This document shows positions 54,703 to 64,000 of a stretch of 64,000 nt of DNA, in pieces. Made by a program: the position numbers and the translations under genes. The stretch is from NCBI GenBank assembly GCA_017643215.1, contig JAEPNV010000006.1, positions 62,001 through 126,000 on the forward strand, written 5' to 3'. How positions within the stretch are numbered: position 1 is the first letter of the stretch; every line of letters begins with the position of its first letter. The notes under the pieces were generated by a model. It was not told the DNA's origin. It saw only the letters and a program-made list of their open reading frames with translations, and did no database searches. The DNA comes from Roseibium sp. (GTDB taxonomy: Bacteria > Pseudomonadota > Alphaproteobacteria > Rhizobiales > Stappiaceae).

Positions 54703-54891
54703 TCACATCCGCCCAAGGGCCGGCAGGAGCACATGGCCCGACCCGCACCCGACACCTGTCGCCAGGCACATGCTGCGCTGCTTGAGCGATTCCGACGACG
54801 CCCGGGCACTGTCGGTAAACGAGAGCACGCCAGCCACGGGGCCACCGAGGATCACGAGGATGAAGGTCAGGGCAAACAAACGGTTCAACAT
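54703..54891 (-). CDS. Possible small exported or membrane protein
   Basis: The 62-aa frame begins MLNRLFALTFILVILGGPVA, a good signal peptide or single membrane helix, and ends with a cysteine-bearing tail (SMCLATGVGCGSGH). ATG 54891 has only a weak GAGAG upstream. It is placed 72 bp before the ArsR gene on the same strand, so it might be co-transcribed with it. No family is recognised. Confidence 0.4.
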   Translation of the reverse strand: MLNRLFALTFILVILGGPVAGVLSFTDSARASSESLKQRSMCLATGVGCGSGHVLLPALGRM

Positions 54892-55496
54892 GGGTCGGCT
54901 CTCAAAGTGCAACTGTGCGTTAGCGGTTGGATGCACTTTAGGAGCGCGCCGTTGAACCGGATCTGAGGCCGTCGTTCAGGTCGCGTTCAGCTTCATTAAC
55001 GCCGAATAAGATTATGAAAAATAGAAGTTTTTTGGGAATGGCCTTCGCCAGCGCATCAAACAAGACCTTGTCCTGGCCCAATGTGGTTCCGTCCCCGGCG
55101 TCACCGCGCTGCTTGAACGGATATCGATCATGTGGTGCGGCGGTCCGGCCAGCCTGAACAGGCGGCAGGGGCGTGCCGAGGGCAAGCACGAATTGGTTTT
55201 GCGGGAAAGGGTTATCAGGTTGATCGCCGTTTGGGCCAACGGTCTTTCGCTTGTCATGGCTGTGTTTGTTGAACGGACCACACCGCCCTGTCCGGTTCGC
55301 GTACTGTCATGCAAAAACCAGCCTTGACCATCTGAAGAAAAGCAGGCCATAACAGCGCCATGATGACGGCCACGCGAACCATCATTTCGATCACCATTAT
55401 TTGCAGCTAGCGACACCGCTGGCTGTGGCCGTTCCCTCTTGGCAATCTGCTCCTTAAGACGGACCGCCCGGCCAGCCGGCCAGGAGACCGTTTGAC
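54892..55496. other. Intergenic region upstream of cysS
   Basis: No supported gene is present in 605 bp. A 47-codon frame on the minus strand (55254-55397) has a hydrophobic start but no ribosome-binding site. AT-rich sequence around 55000-55030 and the GAGG-rich stretch before 55497 are likely control sequence for cysS. Confidence 0.4.
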
Positions 55497-56908
<1,412 letters not shown>

Positions 56909-56912
<4 letters not shown>

Positions 56913-57421
56913 GCGAGATCCCACATCACACCGGCGGATGCCAGTGCGGGGCGGTTCGGTTTCGGGTCGATGGTCCGCTGGGGACGGCCTCCATTTGCCA
57001 CTGCCGAATGTGCCAAAAGGCGTTTGGCGGATTTTACGGTCCCCTGGTCAATATTGAGCGGGACGCGGCCGTGACCTGGACCCGGGGCGAACCGGCACGG
57101 TACCAGAGCTCCAATCTTGTGACGCGCGGGTTTTGCGCGGTGTGCGGCACACCGCTCACCTATGAGAGCCCGGAGGAGTTCGCGCTCGCCATCGGGGCCT
57201 TTGACCACCCCGAAAGGATCGAGCCGGTGATCCAGTATGGCCTGGAGAGCAAGGTTCCTTATGTCGACCGGTTGCCGGACCTGCCGACACGCACGACCGA
57301 CATGGACAGCGAGACCACGGCCTTTTTGAAATCCATTCACTCCCATCAGCATCCGGATCACGACACCGAGGACTGGCCGGCCGATGCTCACAATGAAGAC
57401 CAAGAAAGACCAAAACGATGA
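56909..57421 (+). CDS. GFA (glutathione-dependent formaldehyde-activating enzyme-like) family protein
   Basis: The 170-aa protein has the GFA zinc fold: [22 protein letters not shown] and [13 protein letters not shown] supply the conserved cysteines for two zinc sites. Founders of the family were proposed to speed glutathione-formaldehyde adduct formation; most members have no assigned reaction. The last 45 residues are charged and histidine-rich ([11 protein letters not shown]). It overlaps cysS by 4 bp upstream and cimA by 4 bp downstream. Confidence 0.87.
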
Positions 57422-59013
57422 GCAAGGATCGGCTTTATCTCTTCGATACGACGCTGCGCGACGGCGCCCAGACGAGCGGCATCGATTTCTCCGTCGCCGA
57501 GAAAGTTGTGATTGCCGAACTGCTCGACCGTTTGGGGGTCGACTATGTGGAAGGTGGGTATCCGGGCGCCAATCCGACGGATACCGAGTTCTTTTCCGAA
57601 AAGCGCACGCAAAACGCGGTCTTTACCGCCTTCGGCATGACCAAGCGGGCCGGGCGCTCGGTGTCGAATGATCCCGGCCTGGCCCAGATCCTGTCGGCGC
57701 ACTCCGACGCCTGTTGTTTTGTCGCCAAGTCCTGGGACTATCACGTGAAGGTGGCGCTCGGCTGCACCAACGCGGAGAATCTTCAATCGATCGCCGAAAC
57801 GGTACAGGCCGCCGTTGACGCGGGCAAAGAGGCAATGATCGACTGCGAGCATTTCTTTGATGGCTACAAGGCCAATCCCGACTACGCGCTCGCTTGTGCA
57901 CAGGCCGCTTATGAAGCCGGCGCCCGCTGGGTCGTCCTGTGCGACACCAACGGCGGCACATTGCCGTCCGAGGTCGCCGACATCGTCCATGCCGTCCAAC
58001 ATGTCGTGCCGGGCAATCATCTTGGGATCCATACCCATGACGACACCGGTCATGCCATCGCAAACACGCTCGCGGCCGTTGACGCGGGCGCGCGCCAGAT
58101 ACAAGGCACGCTGAACGGCATCGGCGAGCGCTGCGGCAATGCCAATCTGATCACGTTGATCCCGACGCTGATGCTGAAACCGGCCTATGCGGACCGGTTC
58201 GAACTTGGCATGAGCGGCGAGCAGCTTCGGGACATCACGTCGATTTCCCATGCGTTTGACGAAATTCTCAACCGCTCGCCCAACCGCCACGCGCCCTATG
58301 TCGGCGAAACGGCGTTCGCGACCAAGGCCGGCATTCATGCGTCGGCGATCCTGAAGGACCCGCAGACCTATGAGCATGTTGCGCCCGAGGCGGTGGGCAA
58401 CCGCCGCCGGGTTCTGGTGTCCGACCAGGCCGGCAAGAGCAATCTTTTGGGTGAGCTCGCACGCCTCGGCGTTTCGGTCGACAAATCCGATCCGCGGCTC
58501 GACCGGCTGCTTGCCGAGGTCAAGGATCGCGAGGCACAAGGTTATGCCTATGAGGCGGCTGATGCCTCCTTTGAGCTCCTGGCACGACGGGCGCTCGGCG
58601 ATGTGCCCAACCTGTTTGAGGTCAATTCCTTCAAGGTCATGGTCGAGCGCCGGTTCAACGCGATCGGCGAGTTGATCACCGTCTCGGAAGCCGTCGTCAA
58701 GCTGATGATCGACGGCGAAACACGCATGTCGGTCGCCGAAGGAAACGGGCCAGTCAACGCACTCGACATGGCGCTTCGCAAGGATCTGGGGAAGTATCAA
58801 TCGGTCATCGACGGCCTGGAACTGATCGACTACAAGGTGCGTATCCTCAATGGCGGCACGGGGGCCGTAACCCGGGTTCTCATTGAAAGCCAGGACACGC
58901 GGACCAACTGGCGCTGGTTCACGGTCGGTGTCTCCAGCAACATTGTCGATGCCTCGTTTCAGGCGCTGATCGACTCCATTACCTACACCCTGGTCAAAGC
59001 GGATATCGCCTGA
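57418..59013 (+). CDS. cimA: Citramalate synthase
   Basis: The 531-aa enzyme condenses pyruvate and acetyl-CoA to citramalate, the first step of the threonine-independent isoleucine route. It begins YLFDTTLRDGAQTSGIDFS, the LeuA/CimA catalytic signature, and has HTHDDTGHAIANTLAAVDAGA with its metal-binding histidines. The C-terminal LeuA-type allosteric domain (about residues 370-520) is also present, the length expected for CimA (about 520-540). It is translationally coupled to the GFA gene and precedes rarD by 25 bp. Confidence 0.93.
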   Translation: MSKDRLYLFDTTLRDGAQTSGIDFSVAEKVVIAELLDRLGVDYVEGGYPGANPTDTEFFSEKRTQNAVFTAFGMTKRAGRSVSNDPGLAQILSAHSDACCFVAKSWDYHVKVALGCTNAENLQSIAETVQAAVDAGKEAMIDCEHFFDGYKANPDYALACAQAAYEAGARWVVLCDTNGGTLPSEVADIVHAVQHVVPGNHLGIHTHDDTGHAIANTLAAVDAGARQIQGTLNGIGERCGNANLITLIPTLMLKPAYADRFELGMSGEQLRDITSISHAFDEILNRSPNRHAPYVGETAFATKAGIHASAILKDPQTYEHVAPEAVGNRRRVLVSDQAGKSNLLGELARLGVSVDKSDPRLDRLLAEVKDREAQGYAYEAADASFELLARRALGDVPNLFEVNSFKVMVERRFNAIGELITVSEAVVKLMIDGETRMSVAEGNGPVNALDMALRKDLGKYQSVIDGLELIDYKVRILNGGTGAVTRVLIESQDTRTNWRWFTVGVSSNIVDASFQALIDSITYTLVKADIA

Positions 59014-59038
59014 CTAGGTCATCCTGAAAGCCGTTTTC

Positions 59039-60013
59039 ATGAGTCCGTCACCTAGGACCCCTCCGCCGGCCGGTGCCGCGCCTGCCGACGACATGCGCAC
59101 GGGCGTGATGTTGGCTTTGGCCGCCTACGGCATGTGGGGCATCCTGCCGGCCTATTACAAGCTGACGGACACGATCCCGGCCGACATCGTCGTCGCGCAT
59201 CGGATCCTGTGGTCCGTCATCTTTGTCGGCGGTTATCTGGTTCTGCTCCGGCGCGGCGCGGAAATCCGGGAGGCGCTGACGGATCCCGCCATTGTCCTCC
59301 GGCTGAGTGTGTCGGCCGTCCTGATCGGTGTGAACTGGCTCGTATTTGTCTGGGCGATCGAAAACCAGAAGGTCCTCGATGTTTCGCTTGGCTATTTCAT
59401 CAATCCCCTGGTCAGCATCCTGATCGGTCTTGTGGTGTTGCGCGAACGCCTGACCCGGTTTCAGGGGATTGCGGTTGCCATGGCGGCCGTCGCAGTCGCG
59501 CTGCAGGCAGCGGTTGCCGGCGGTTTGCCCTGGGTTTCGCTGGTTCTGGCGTTTTCCTTTGCCGGATATGGCTACATGCGCAAGGTCACACCGGTCCGGC
59601 CGACGCCGGGCATGGTCGTGGAGACGGTTTTGCTGTTGCCGGTCGCGCTTGGATTTCTGCTGTTGAATGTGTCCTGGGGCGTCGATGCGTTCATGACGAA
59701 CGACATGGTTTTGCTGGCCGCGCTCGCCGGCACGGGCATTGTCACCGCGCTGCCGCTGATCTGTTTTTCCGGAGCGGCCCGGCGCCTTCCGCTGGTCCTG
59801 ATCGGGGTGATGCAGTACCTCGCTCCGTCCCTTCACTTTGCCATGGCGGTCTTCATCTGGGGTGAACCGCTCGACCCTGCCAAACTGTCGACCTTTGCAA
59901 TCATCTGGGCCGCGCTGGCCATCTTTACCGCCGACAGTTGGCGGCAGTATGCCCGCACCCGGCGCGAGACCGCGGCCGGCGCGCGGTCGGTTGAGGGCAA
60001 CCGCGCGCTGTAG
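59039..60013 (+). CDS. rarD: RarD-type EamA-family transporter
   Basis: The 324-aa protein has ten predicted membrane helices in two EamA halves. The RarD signature is near the start (AAYGMWGILPAYYKL, then ADIVVAHRILWS), with later NWLVFVWAIENQKVLDVSLGYFINPL. RarD proteins are inner-membrane carriers of unknown substrate; the first named member affects chloramphenicol sensitivity. It follows cimA closely in the same direction and may be part of its transcript. It ends 38 bp before the convergent LOG-family gene. Confidence 0.9.
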   Translation: MSPSPRTPPPAGAAPADDMRTGVMLALAAYGMWGILPAYYKLTDTIPADIVVAHRILWSVIFVGGYLVLLRRGAEIREALTDPAIVLRLSVSAVLIGVNWLVFVWAIENQKVLDVSLGYFINPLVSILIGLVVLRERLTRFQGIAVAMAAVAVALQAAVAGGLPWVSLVLAFSFAGYGYMRKVTPVRPTPGMVVETVLLLPVALGFLLLNVSWGVDAFMTNDMVLLAALAGTGIVTALPLICFSGAARRLPLVLIGVMQYLAPSLHFAMAVFIWGEPLDPAKLSTFAIIWAALAIFTADSWRQYARTRRETAAGARSVEGNRAL

Positions 60014-60051
60014 AACTGATCCCGCTGTATGTGTTTTGCCGGGTCCGTGCC

Positions 60052-60675
60052 CTAAAGATCTTCGATCGCGGCCAGATTGGGCGGGCTGTCGCCGGTCAGG
60101 TCTTGCCCTTCAAGCGCGGCCCTGAGCAACGGCACGGCGTCGTCCAGCCGCTTGGCGACCAGATAGGGGACTTCGGATTCGGGACGGATAAAGCCCTGAC
60201 TGCGCATGTGATCGAGCAGTTCAAGCAAGGGCGACCAGAAACCATTGATGTTGGCCAGGACTATCGGCTTTTTGTGTTGGCCGAGCTGGGCCCAGGTCAT
60301 CATTTCAACAGCTTCTTCCAGCGTGCCGATGCCGCCCGGCAATGCGATAAACCCATCCGATCTTTGAAACATCTGTTGTTTGCGCTGATGCATGTCCTTG
60401 GTCACGACAAGGTCGTCCAGGGATTTGAGCATGACCTCGCGTTTTTCCAGGAAATGGGGGATAATGCCGGTCACGGAACCGCCGGCGTCCAAGGTCGCCT
60501 GGGCAACGACACCCATCAATCCGACGGAGCCGCCGCCATAGACGAGCCGCAAGTCCTCCTCGGCCAGGATCTGGCCAAGGCGGGTGGCGGCGGCCTCGTA
60601 GGACGGGTCGGTGCCGTGGCTGGAGCCACAATAAACGCACACGCTGGAAAGACGGGGTAGGGAAGCACTTGTCAT
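60052..60675 (-). CDS. LOG-family (TIGR00730) Rossmann-fold nucleotide hydrolase
   Basis: The 207-aa protein has the family motifs VCVYCGSSHG, LVYGGGSVGLMG and PGGIGTLEEAVEM, the last including the PGGxGTxxE active site. Members hydrolyse cytokinin riboside monophosphates or related nucleotides; in most bacteria the physiological substrate is uncertain. ATG 60675 starts the conserved region; the frame is open to 60711. It is convergent with rarD. Confidence 0.9.
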   Translation of the reverse strand: MTSASLPRLSSVCVYCGSSHGTDPSYEAAATRLGQILAEEDLRLVYGGGSVGLMGVVAQATLDAGGSVTGIIPHFLEKREVMLKSLDDLVVTKDMHQRKQQMFQRSDGFIALPGGIGTLEEAVEMMTWAQLGQHKKPIVLANINGFWSPLLELLDHMRSQGFIRPESEVPYLVAKRLDDAVPLLRAALEGQDLTGDSPPNLAAIEDL

Positions 60676-60892
60676 TCTCTTTGTGTCGCACCCCGGGCAT
60701 GGGAAGGTCAAGCGTGGCCCGGACAGCGGACATAAGGCGCTGCGGCGATTCCTTGCCGCGGGTTGAAAAGACGTCTATTCATGCGGTTAGCGGCAGGCGC
60801 GCGCAGTCAGCGGCAAGGGCGTTGAAAAAGCAAATCGCGATCGGGGCAGGGGCAAACAGGGTGTCTTCACCCGCCTCCTGGATGGAAGAAAC

Positions 60893-62383
60893 ATGACAAA
60901 ACAGGCCTTGATCTGGTCCCTCATCAGCGCAAGCGTGGTTGGCGCCACGGCGATTGGCACCGGCTACGTCTATTGGGACCGCGGCAGCGGCGCGCCGGTC
61001 GCCGAGTCGGTCCAAGACAGCACCGCGACCGACACGGCTGAACCGCCGCAAACAGCGGCGCCGGAAGTGCCTGCTGAAATCGTCGAAGCCCCGGCACCGG
61101 AATCAGAAACCGCTGAGGCTGAAGACGAAACCGCCGCTGCCGACGGCGAGCCGACATTTGATGTCGTTGGGATCGAGCCGACCGGCGAAACGGTGGTCGC
61201 CGGGCGCTCGGAAGCTGGCGCGATTGTGGCGCTGACGGCAAATGGCAAGGTCGTCGGAAAGGCCATCGCGGATTCACGCGGGGAATGGACGATCGTTCTG
61301 GAAGAACCGCTGGAACCGGGCGACTACGACGTTGGATTGGAAGTCCAGGACGAAGCTGGGGAAACCCAAAGCCAGTCCGATCAACGGCTTGCCGTTTCGA
61401 TCCCCGAAGGTGGCCAGGAACAGCCGCTGATCGTTCTCAACACGCCGGACGCGCCGTCCAGCGTCCTGCAAAAACCTGAGGCCACAGAACCGGCGCAGGT
61501 CGCGACAGGCGCCGGATCCGGTGCTTCACAGCAGCTTGCCGCCGTCGAAGACACCCCCGCCACTGTTGCGGAGACGGCCCCGGCGAGCGCGCCGGGTGCG
61601 CAACCCGCGCCAGTTGAAACACCCGCCACAGAATCTGCCACTGTTGAGACACCGGTTGAGGAGAGCGTTGCTTCGGCACCGGTCGAGGGAACGTCTCAAC
61701 CTGAAAGCAGCCCGCAAGTCGCCATCGCACCAGCGCCGCCAAGCCCTGCCGAAGAACCAGCGCCGGCGCCCGTCGCTGTTGCCGAAGATCCGTCGTCCGA
61801 TCCGGCCCCGACAGATGGTGCGACCGGTATGCAGGTGACGGTTGAAGCCGTGGAATCGGAGGATGACCAGGTGTTCGTTGCCGGAACCGGCGAACCTGGA
61901 TCATCGGTTCGTGTCTATGTGGATGACACATTTGCCGGTGAAGCAACCGTCGGACCGTCGGGCCGCTGGCTGCTTGAGGGCCAAAAAGCCATTCCGGAAG
62001 GGGACGTGGAGGTGCGCGCTGATCTTGTCCCTACAAGAGACGGAGGAGTTGAAGCACGGGCCGCGGTTACGTTTGAAAAGGCTGCACCTCAGCAAATCGT
62101 TCTCACCAAGGTGATTGCGAGCGGCGCCACCGCCGAGCAGGACGCATCCGGCGCCAACGTGAACCGGCCGTTGCCGAACGTCATCATCCGCAAGGGCGAC
62201 AACCTCTGGCGGATTTCAAGACGGCTTTACGGTGAGGGTATCCGCTACACGACGATTTATCAGGCCAACAAGGGACAGATCCGCAATCCGGATCTTATCT
62301 ATCCGGGCCAGGTGTTCCTGACGCCGGAGGGCGACTTGAGCTGGCCGGAATCTCAAGCGCCTTCGGACACGATTATCCAGTAG
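60893..62383 (+). CDS. LysM/Ig-like envelope protein
   Basis: The 496-aa protein begins with a membrane anchor (about residues 7-28). An Ig-like domain follows (about 85-175, with GETVVAGRSEAGAIVALTAN). Next is a long Pro/Ala/Glu/Thr linker (about 180-315), a second Ig-like domain (about 316-405, DDQVFVAGTGEPGSSVRVYV), and a C-terminal LysM domain (about 425-480, VIIRKGDNLWRISRRLYGEG). LysM binds peptidoglycan, so the protein should bridge the inner membrane and the cell wall. The start ATG 60893 has GGAAGAA upstream. Similar proteins are common in Hyphomicrobiales; function is unknown. Confidence 0.88.
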   Translation: MTKQALIWSLISASVVGATAIGTGYVYWDRGSGAPVAESVQDSTATDTAEPPQTAAPEVPAEIVEAPAPESETAEAEDETAAADGEPTFDVVGIEPTGETVVAGRSEAGAIVALTANGKVVGKAIADSRGEWTIVLEEPLEPGDYDVGLEVQDEAGETQSQSDQRLAVSIPEGGQEQPLIVLNTPDAPSSVLQKPEATEPAQVATGAGSGASQQLAAVEDTPATVAETAPASAPGAQPAPVETPATESATVETPVEESVASAPVEGTSQPESSPQVAIAPAPPSPAEEPAPAPVAVAEDPSSDPAPTDGATGMQVTVEAVESEDDQVFVAGTGEPGSSVRVYVDDTFAGEATVGPSGRWLLEGQKAIPEGDVEVRADLVPTRDGGVEARAAVTFEKAAPQQIVLTKVIASGATAEQDASGANVNRPLPNVIIRKGDNLWRISRRLYGEGIRYTTIYQANKGQIRNPDLIYPGQVFLTPEGDLSWPESQAPSDTIIQ

Positions 62384-62623
62384 CAAACGGCACCAGGTTC
62401 ACACGCAGACAGGTTGATCGGACCCGTCGTTGCCATAGGACAGAGGCGCCCGATCCGGACAATTGGCGTGGTGCCGGTTTTCTTCATGTTCTGCCAATTG
62501 TTGCCGAGTTCGTGTGCTGCGCGTGTTATGCGCGGCGACCGGACTTGCCCTTATTTCAATCCATCGCATATTTACGATAAAATATTGCGGTCGGCCCGGC
62601 GCACCTGAAAGGCCCAAACGGTG

Positions 62624-63040
62624 ATGAAACCGAACATCCCCAAATCGCCGAAATCATGCCTTGACCCCTGCCGGCACGAGGGACTGGCGCGGATCTACCG
62701 CGCGCTGGGCCATCCGGTGCGTCTTGCGATCGTGGAAAGACTGGCACGCCACAAGGGTGCCTGTTGCGGAGATATTGTCGACCTGTTGCCGCTCGCCCAG
62801 TCCACTGTTTCCCAGCATCTTCAGGTCCTGAAGGAAGCCGGCCTCCTGGATTGCCATTCGAAGGGACGCACGTGCGAATATCGATTGAACCAAGACCGGT
62901 TGCGGGAAGCCGCGGACGCCTCGCGCGTTTATTTCGCCGCCCTGGTGGTTGCCGAACCCGATAAACCGGCGCCGCCGGAAGGAACACAGTCCGGCGCGGA
63001 TCCGTTCGCGGGCCGGAGTGAGGAGACCGTGTTTGACTGA
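62624..63040 (+). CDS. ArsR-family transcriptional regulator
   Basis: The 138-aa winged-helix regulator has the recognition region [21 protein letters not shown] and a wing with [11 protein letters not shown]. Cysteines at C-L-D-P-C (N terminus) and the A-C-C-G pair are candidate metal or thiol sensors. GTG 62621 directly before ATG 62624 is an alternative start. It overlaps the start of the Atm1-type exporter gene by 8 bp, which suggests joint expression and perhaps control of that exporter. Confidence 0.87.
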   Translation: MKPNIPKSPKSCLDPCRHEGLARIYRALGHPVRLAIVERLARHKGACCGDIVDLLPLAQSTVSQHLQVLKEAGLLDCHSKGRTCEYRLNQDRLREAADASRVYFAALVVAEPDKPAPPEGTQSGADPFAGRSEETVFD

Positions 63041-64000
63041 TCAAGCCGCAAGCCGCGTGTCGCCGGGCAACGTACCGCCAGGCGGCGCGAGCCAGCCAAA
63101 ACAAGCCGTTGTCAGTGCCGATGAGGGCTCCACGATTACGACGCTTGTCAATCTGTGGCCCTATATCTGGCCCGCCCACCGGCCGGATCTGAAAGGCCGG
63201 GTGCTTCTGGCCATTGTTGCGCTCGTCATCGCGAAATTCGTGACGGTTCTTTCGCCCTATTTCTTTGCCTGGGCGTCCGATGCTCTGACCGGCGAAACCG
63301 ACGGGATACCAGCCTTCCTGGTGGCTCCGGTCATGCTGGTGCTGGCCTACAACGCGGCCCGTGTCCTAGCCGTTGCCTTCAACCAGCTCCGTGATGCGCT
63401 GTTTGCGCGGGTCGGCCAGCACGCGGTCCGCCAATTGGCGAACATCACGTTCCGGCACCTTCACAGGCTGTCGCTGCGGTTTCATCTGGCCCGGCGCACG
63501 GGTGGTCTCAGCCGCGTCATCGAACGGGGGGTCAAGGGGATTGAATCGATCGTCCGGTTCACGATCCTCAACGGCATTCCGACGATCCTGGAATTCGCCA
63601 TCATGGCGGCCGTCATCTCGTTCCAGTTCGGATTTGATTATCTGCTCATCGTGACCGTGATGATCGTCGCCTATGTCTGGTTCACCATCAAGGCGTCCAA
63701 CTGGCGCATTGCGATCCGCCGGGAGATGAACGACAGCGACACGGATGCGAACTCCAAGGCGATCGACAGTCTTCTAAATTTCGAGACCGTCAAGTATTTC
63801 GGCAACGAGGGCATGGAATCCGACCGGTTCGATGTCTCCATGGCTAAATATGAGCGCGCGGCCACAAGGACGTGGACATCGCTGGCGTGGCTTAATTTTG
63901 GTCAAACCGTGATCCTCGGCATCGGGATGGCGGCGTGTATGGTGCTTTCGGCCCGGGCGGTGATGGCTGGCGAGCAAACGATCGGCGACTTTGTGCTGAT
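63033..64000 (+). CDS. ABCB/Atm1-type ABC exporter, membrane part (3' end outside window)
   Basis: The frame is open from a TTG at 63033 to the end of the window, about 322 codons without a stop. The visible part is the six-helix exporter membrane domain. Telling segments are [21 protein letters not shown] and the [22 protein letters not shown] block, the hallmark of Atm1/HMT1-type exporters. These move glutathione- or sulfur-linked compounds, linked to iron-sulfur or metal homeostasis. The ATP-binding domain would follow beyond 64000. The start is uncertain (TTG 63033, or GTG 63057). It overlaps the ArsR gene by 8 bp. Confidence 0.88.
   Translation, partial: MTDQAASRVSPGNVPPGGASQPKQAVVSADEGSTITTLVNLWPYIWPAHRPDLKGRVLLAIVALVIAKFVTVLSPYFFAWASDALTGETDGIPAFLVAPVMLVLAYNAARVLAVAFNQLRDALFARVGQHAVRQLANITFRHLHRLSLRFHLARRTGGLSRVIERGVKGIESIVRFTILNGIPTILEFAIMAAVISFQFGFDYLLIVTVMIVAYVWFTIKASNWRIAIRREMNDSDTDANSKAIDSLLNFETVKYFGNEGMESDRFDVSMAKYERAATRTWTSLAWLNFGQTVILGIGMAACMVLSARAVMAGEQTIGDFVL

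Noticed and set aside
55254-55397. A 47-codon minus-strand frame with a hydrophobic start
   Set aside because: The hydrophobic segment is suggestive, but there is no Shine-Dalgarno sequence and no context to support it.

Overview
The window is GC-rich, densely packed bacterial chromosome, most probably from a motile alphaproteobacterium of the Hyphomicrobiales (Rhizobiales). Supporting signs are the order gph, rpiA, DUF2059, gor, which I recall from rhizobia; a DUF2865 protein; a class II DAHP synthase; a CreA protein; an Atm1-type ABC exporter; and alphaproteobacterial-style palindromic intergenic repeats. No rRNA genes or CRISPR arrays were seen. One tRNA, tRNA-Val(CAC), is present.

Left part (1-9.1 kb): the 3' end of a large secreted RTX-like repeat protein, a YcaQ/AlkZ-type DNA glycosylase, a TauE/SafE permease, a GlxA/GbdR-type AraC regulator, a membrane chemoreceptor with a PilZ-like tail, and ferredoxin-NADP reductase.

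Glycan and amide-chemistry region (9.35-24.1 kb): a forward run encodes a NeuB-family sugar-acid synthase without a SAF domain, a polysaccharide pyruvyl transferase, a methyltransferase, a B12-binding radical SAM enzyme and a NeuA-like CMP-sugar synthetase. A divergent TPR-glycosyltransferase follows. A second forward run encodes a GNAT-like protein, an AsnB-type amidotransferase, a free acyl carrier protein, an AMP-forming acyl ligase and a short NadE-like PP-loop enzyme. A complete glutamine-dependent NadE lies elsewhere in the window (46.2 kb), so the short one is probably repurposed. This 15 kb block is the best candidate here for an undescribed pathway, probably making an unusual nonulosonate-type surface sugar or a related conjugate.

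Accessory region (24.2-29.6 kb): lower GC, with a 0.65 kb islet between 13-bp direct repeats at the 3' end of the tRNA, remnants of ISAs1- and IS481-family transposases, several unrecognised small genes, and a three-gene operon of an XRE regulator, an 87-aa protein and a PAS_5-like protein. Next come a small exported protein and a very large S8 protease with two DUF4214 repeats and five tandem PPC domains.

Right part (33.8-64 kb): mostly core genes. These are gph, a soluble PilZ chemoreceptor, rpiA, a DUF2059 protein, gor, a GGDEF cyclase, a class V aminotransferase, a gamma-glutamylcyclotransferase-like protein, a VIT-family transporter, DAHP synthase, a response regulator, nadE, an MFS transporter, gltX, a DUF2865 protein, an MBL-fold protein with an altered metal site, creA, an ArsR regulator, the overlapping cysS-GFA-cimA operon with rarD, a LOG-family protein, a LysM/Ig-like envelope protein, a second ArsR regulator and the start of an ABCB/Atm1-type exporter.
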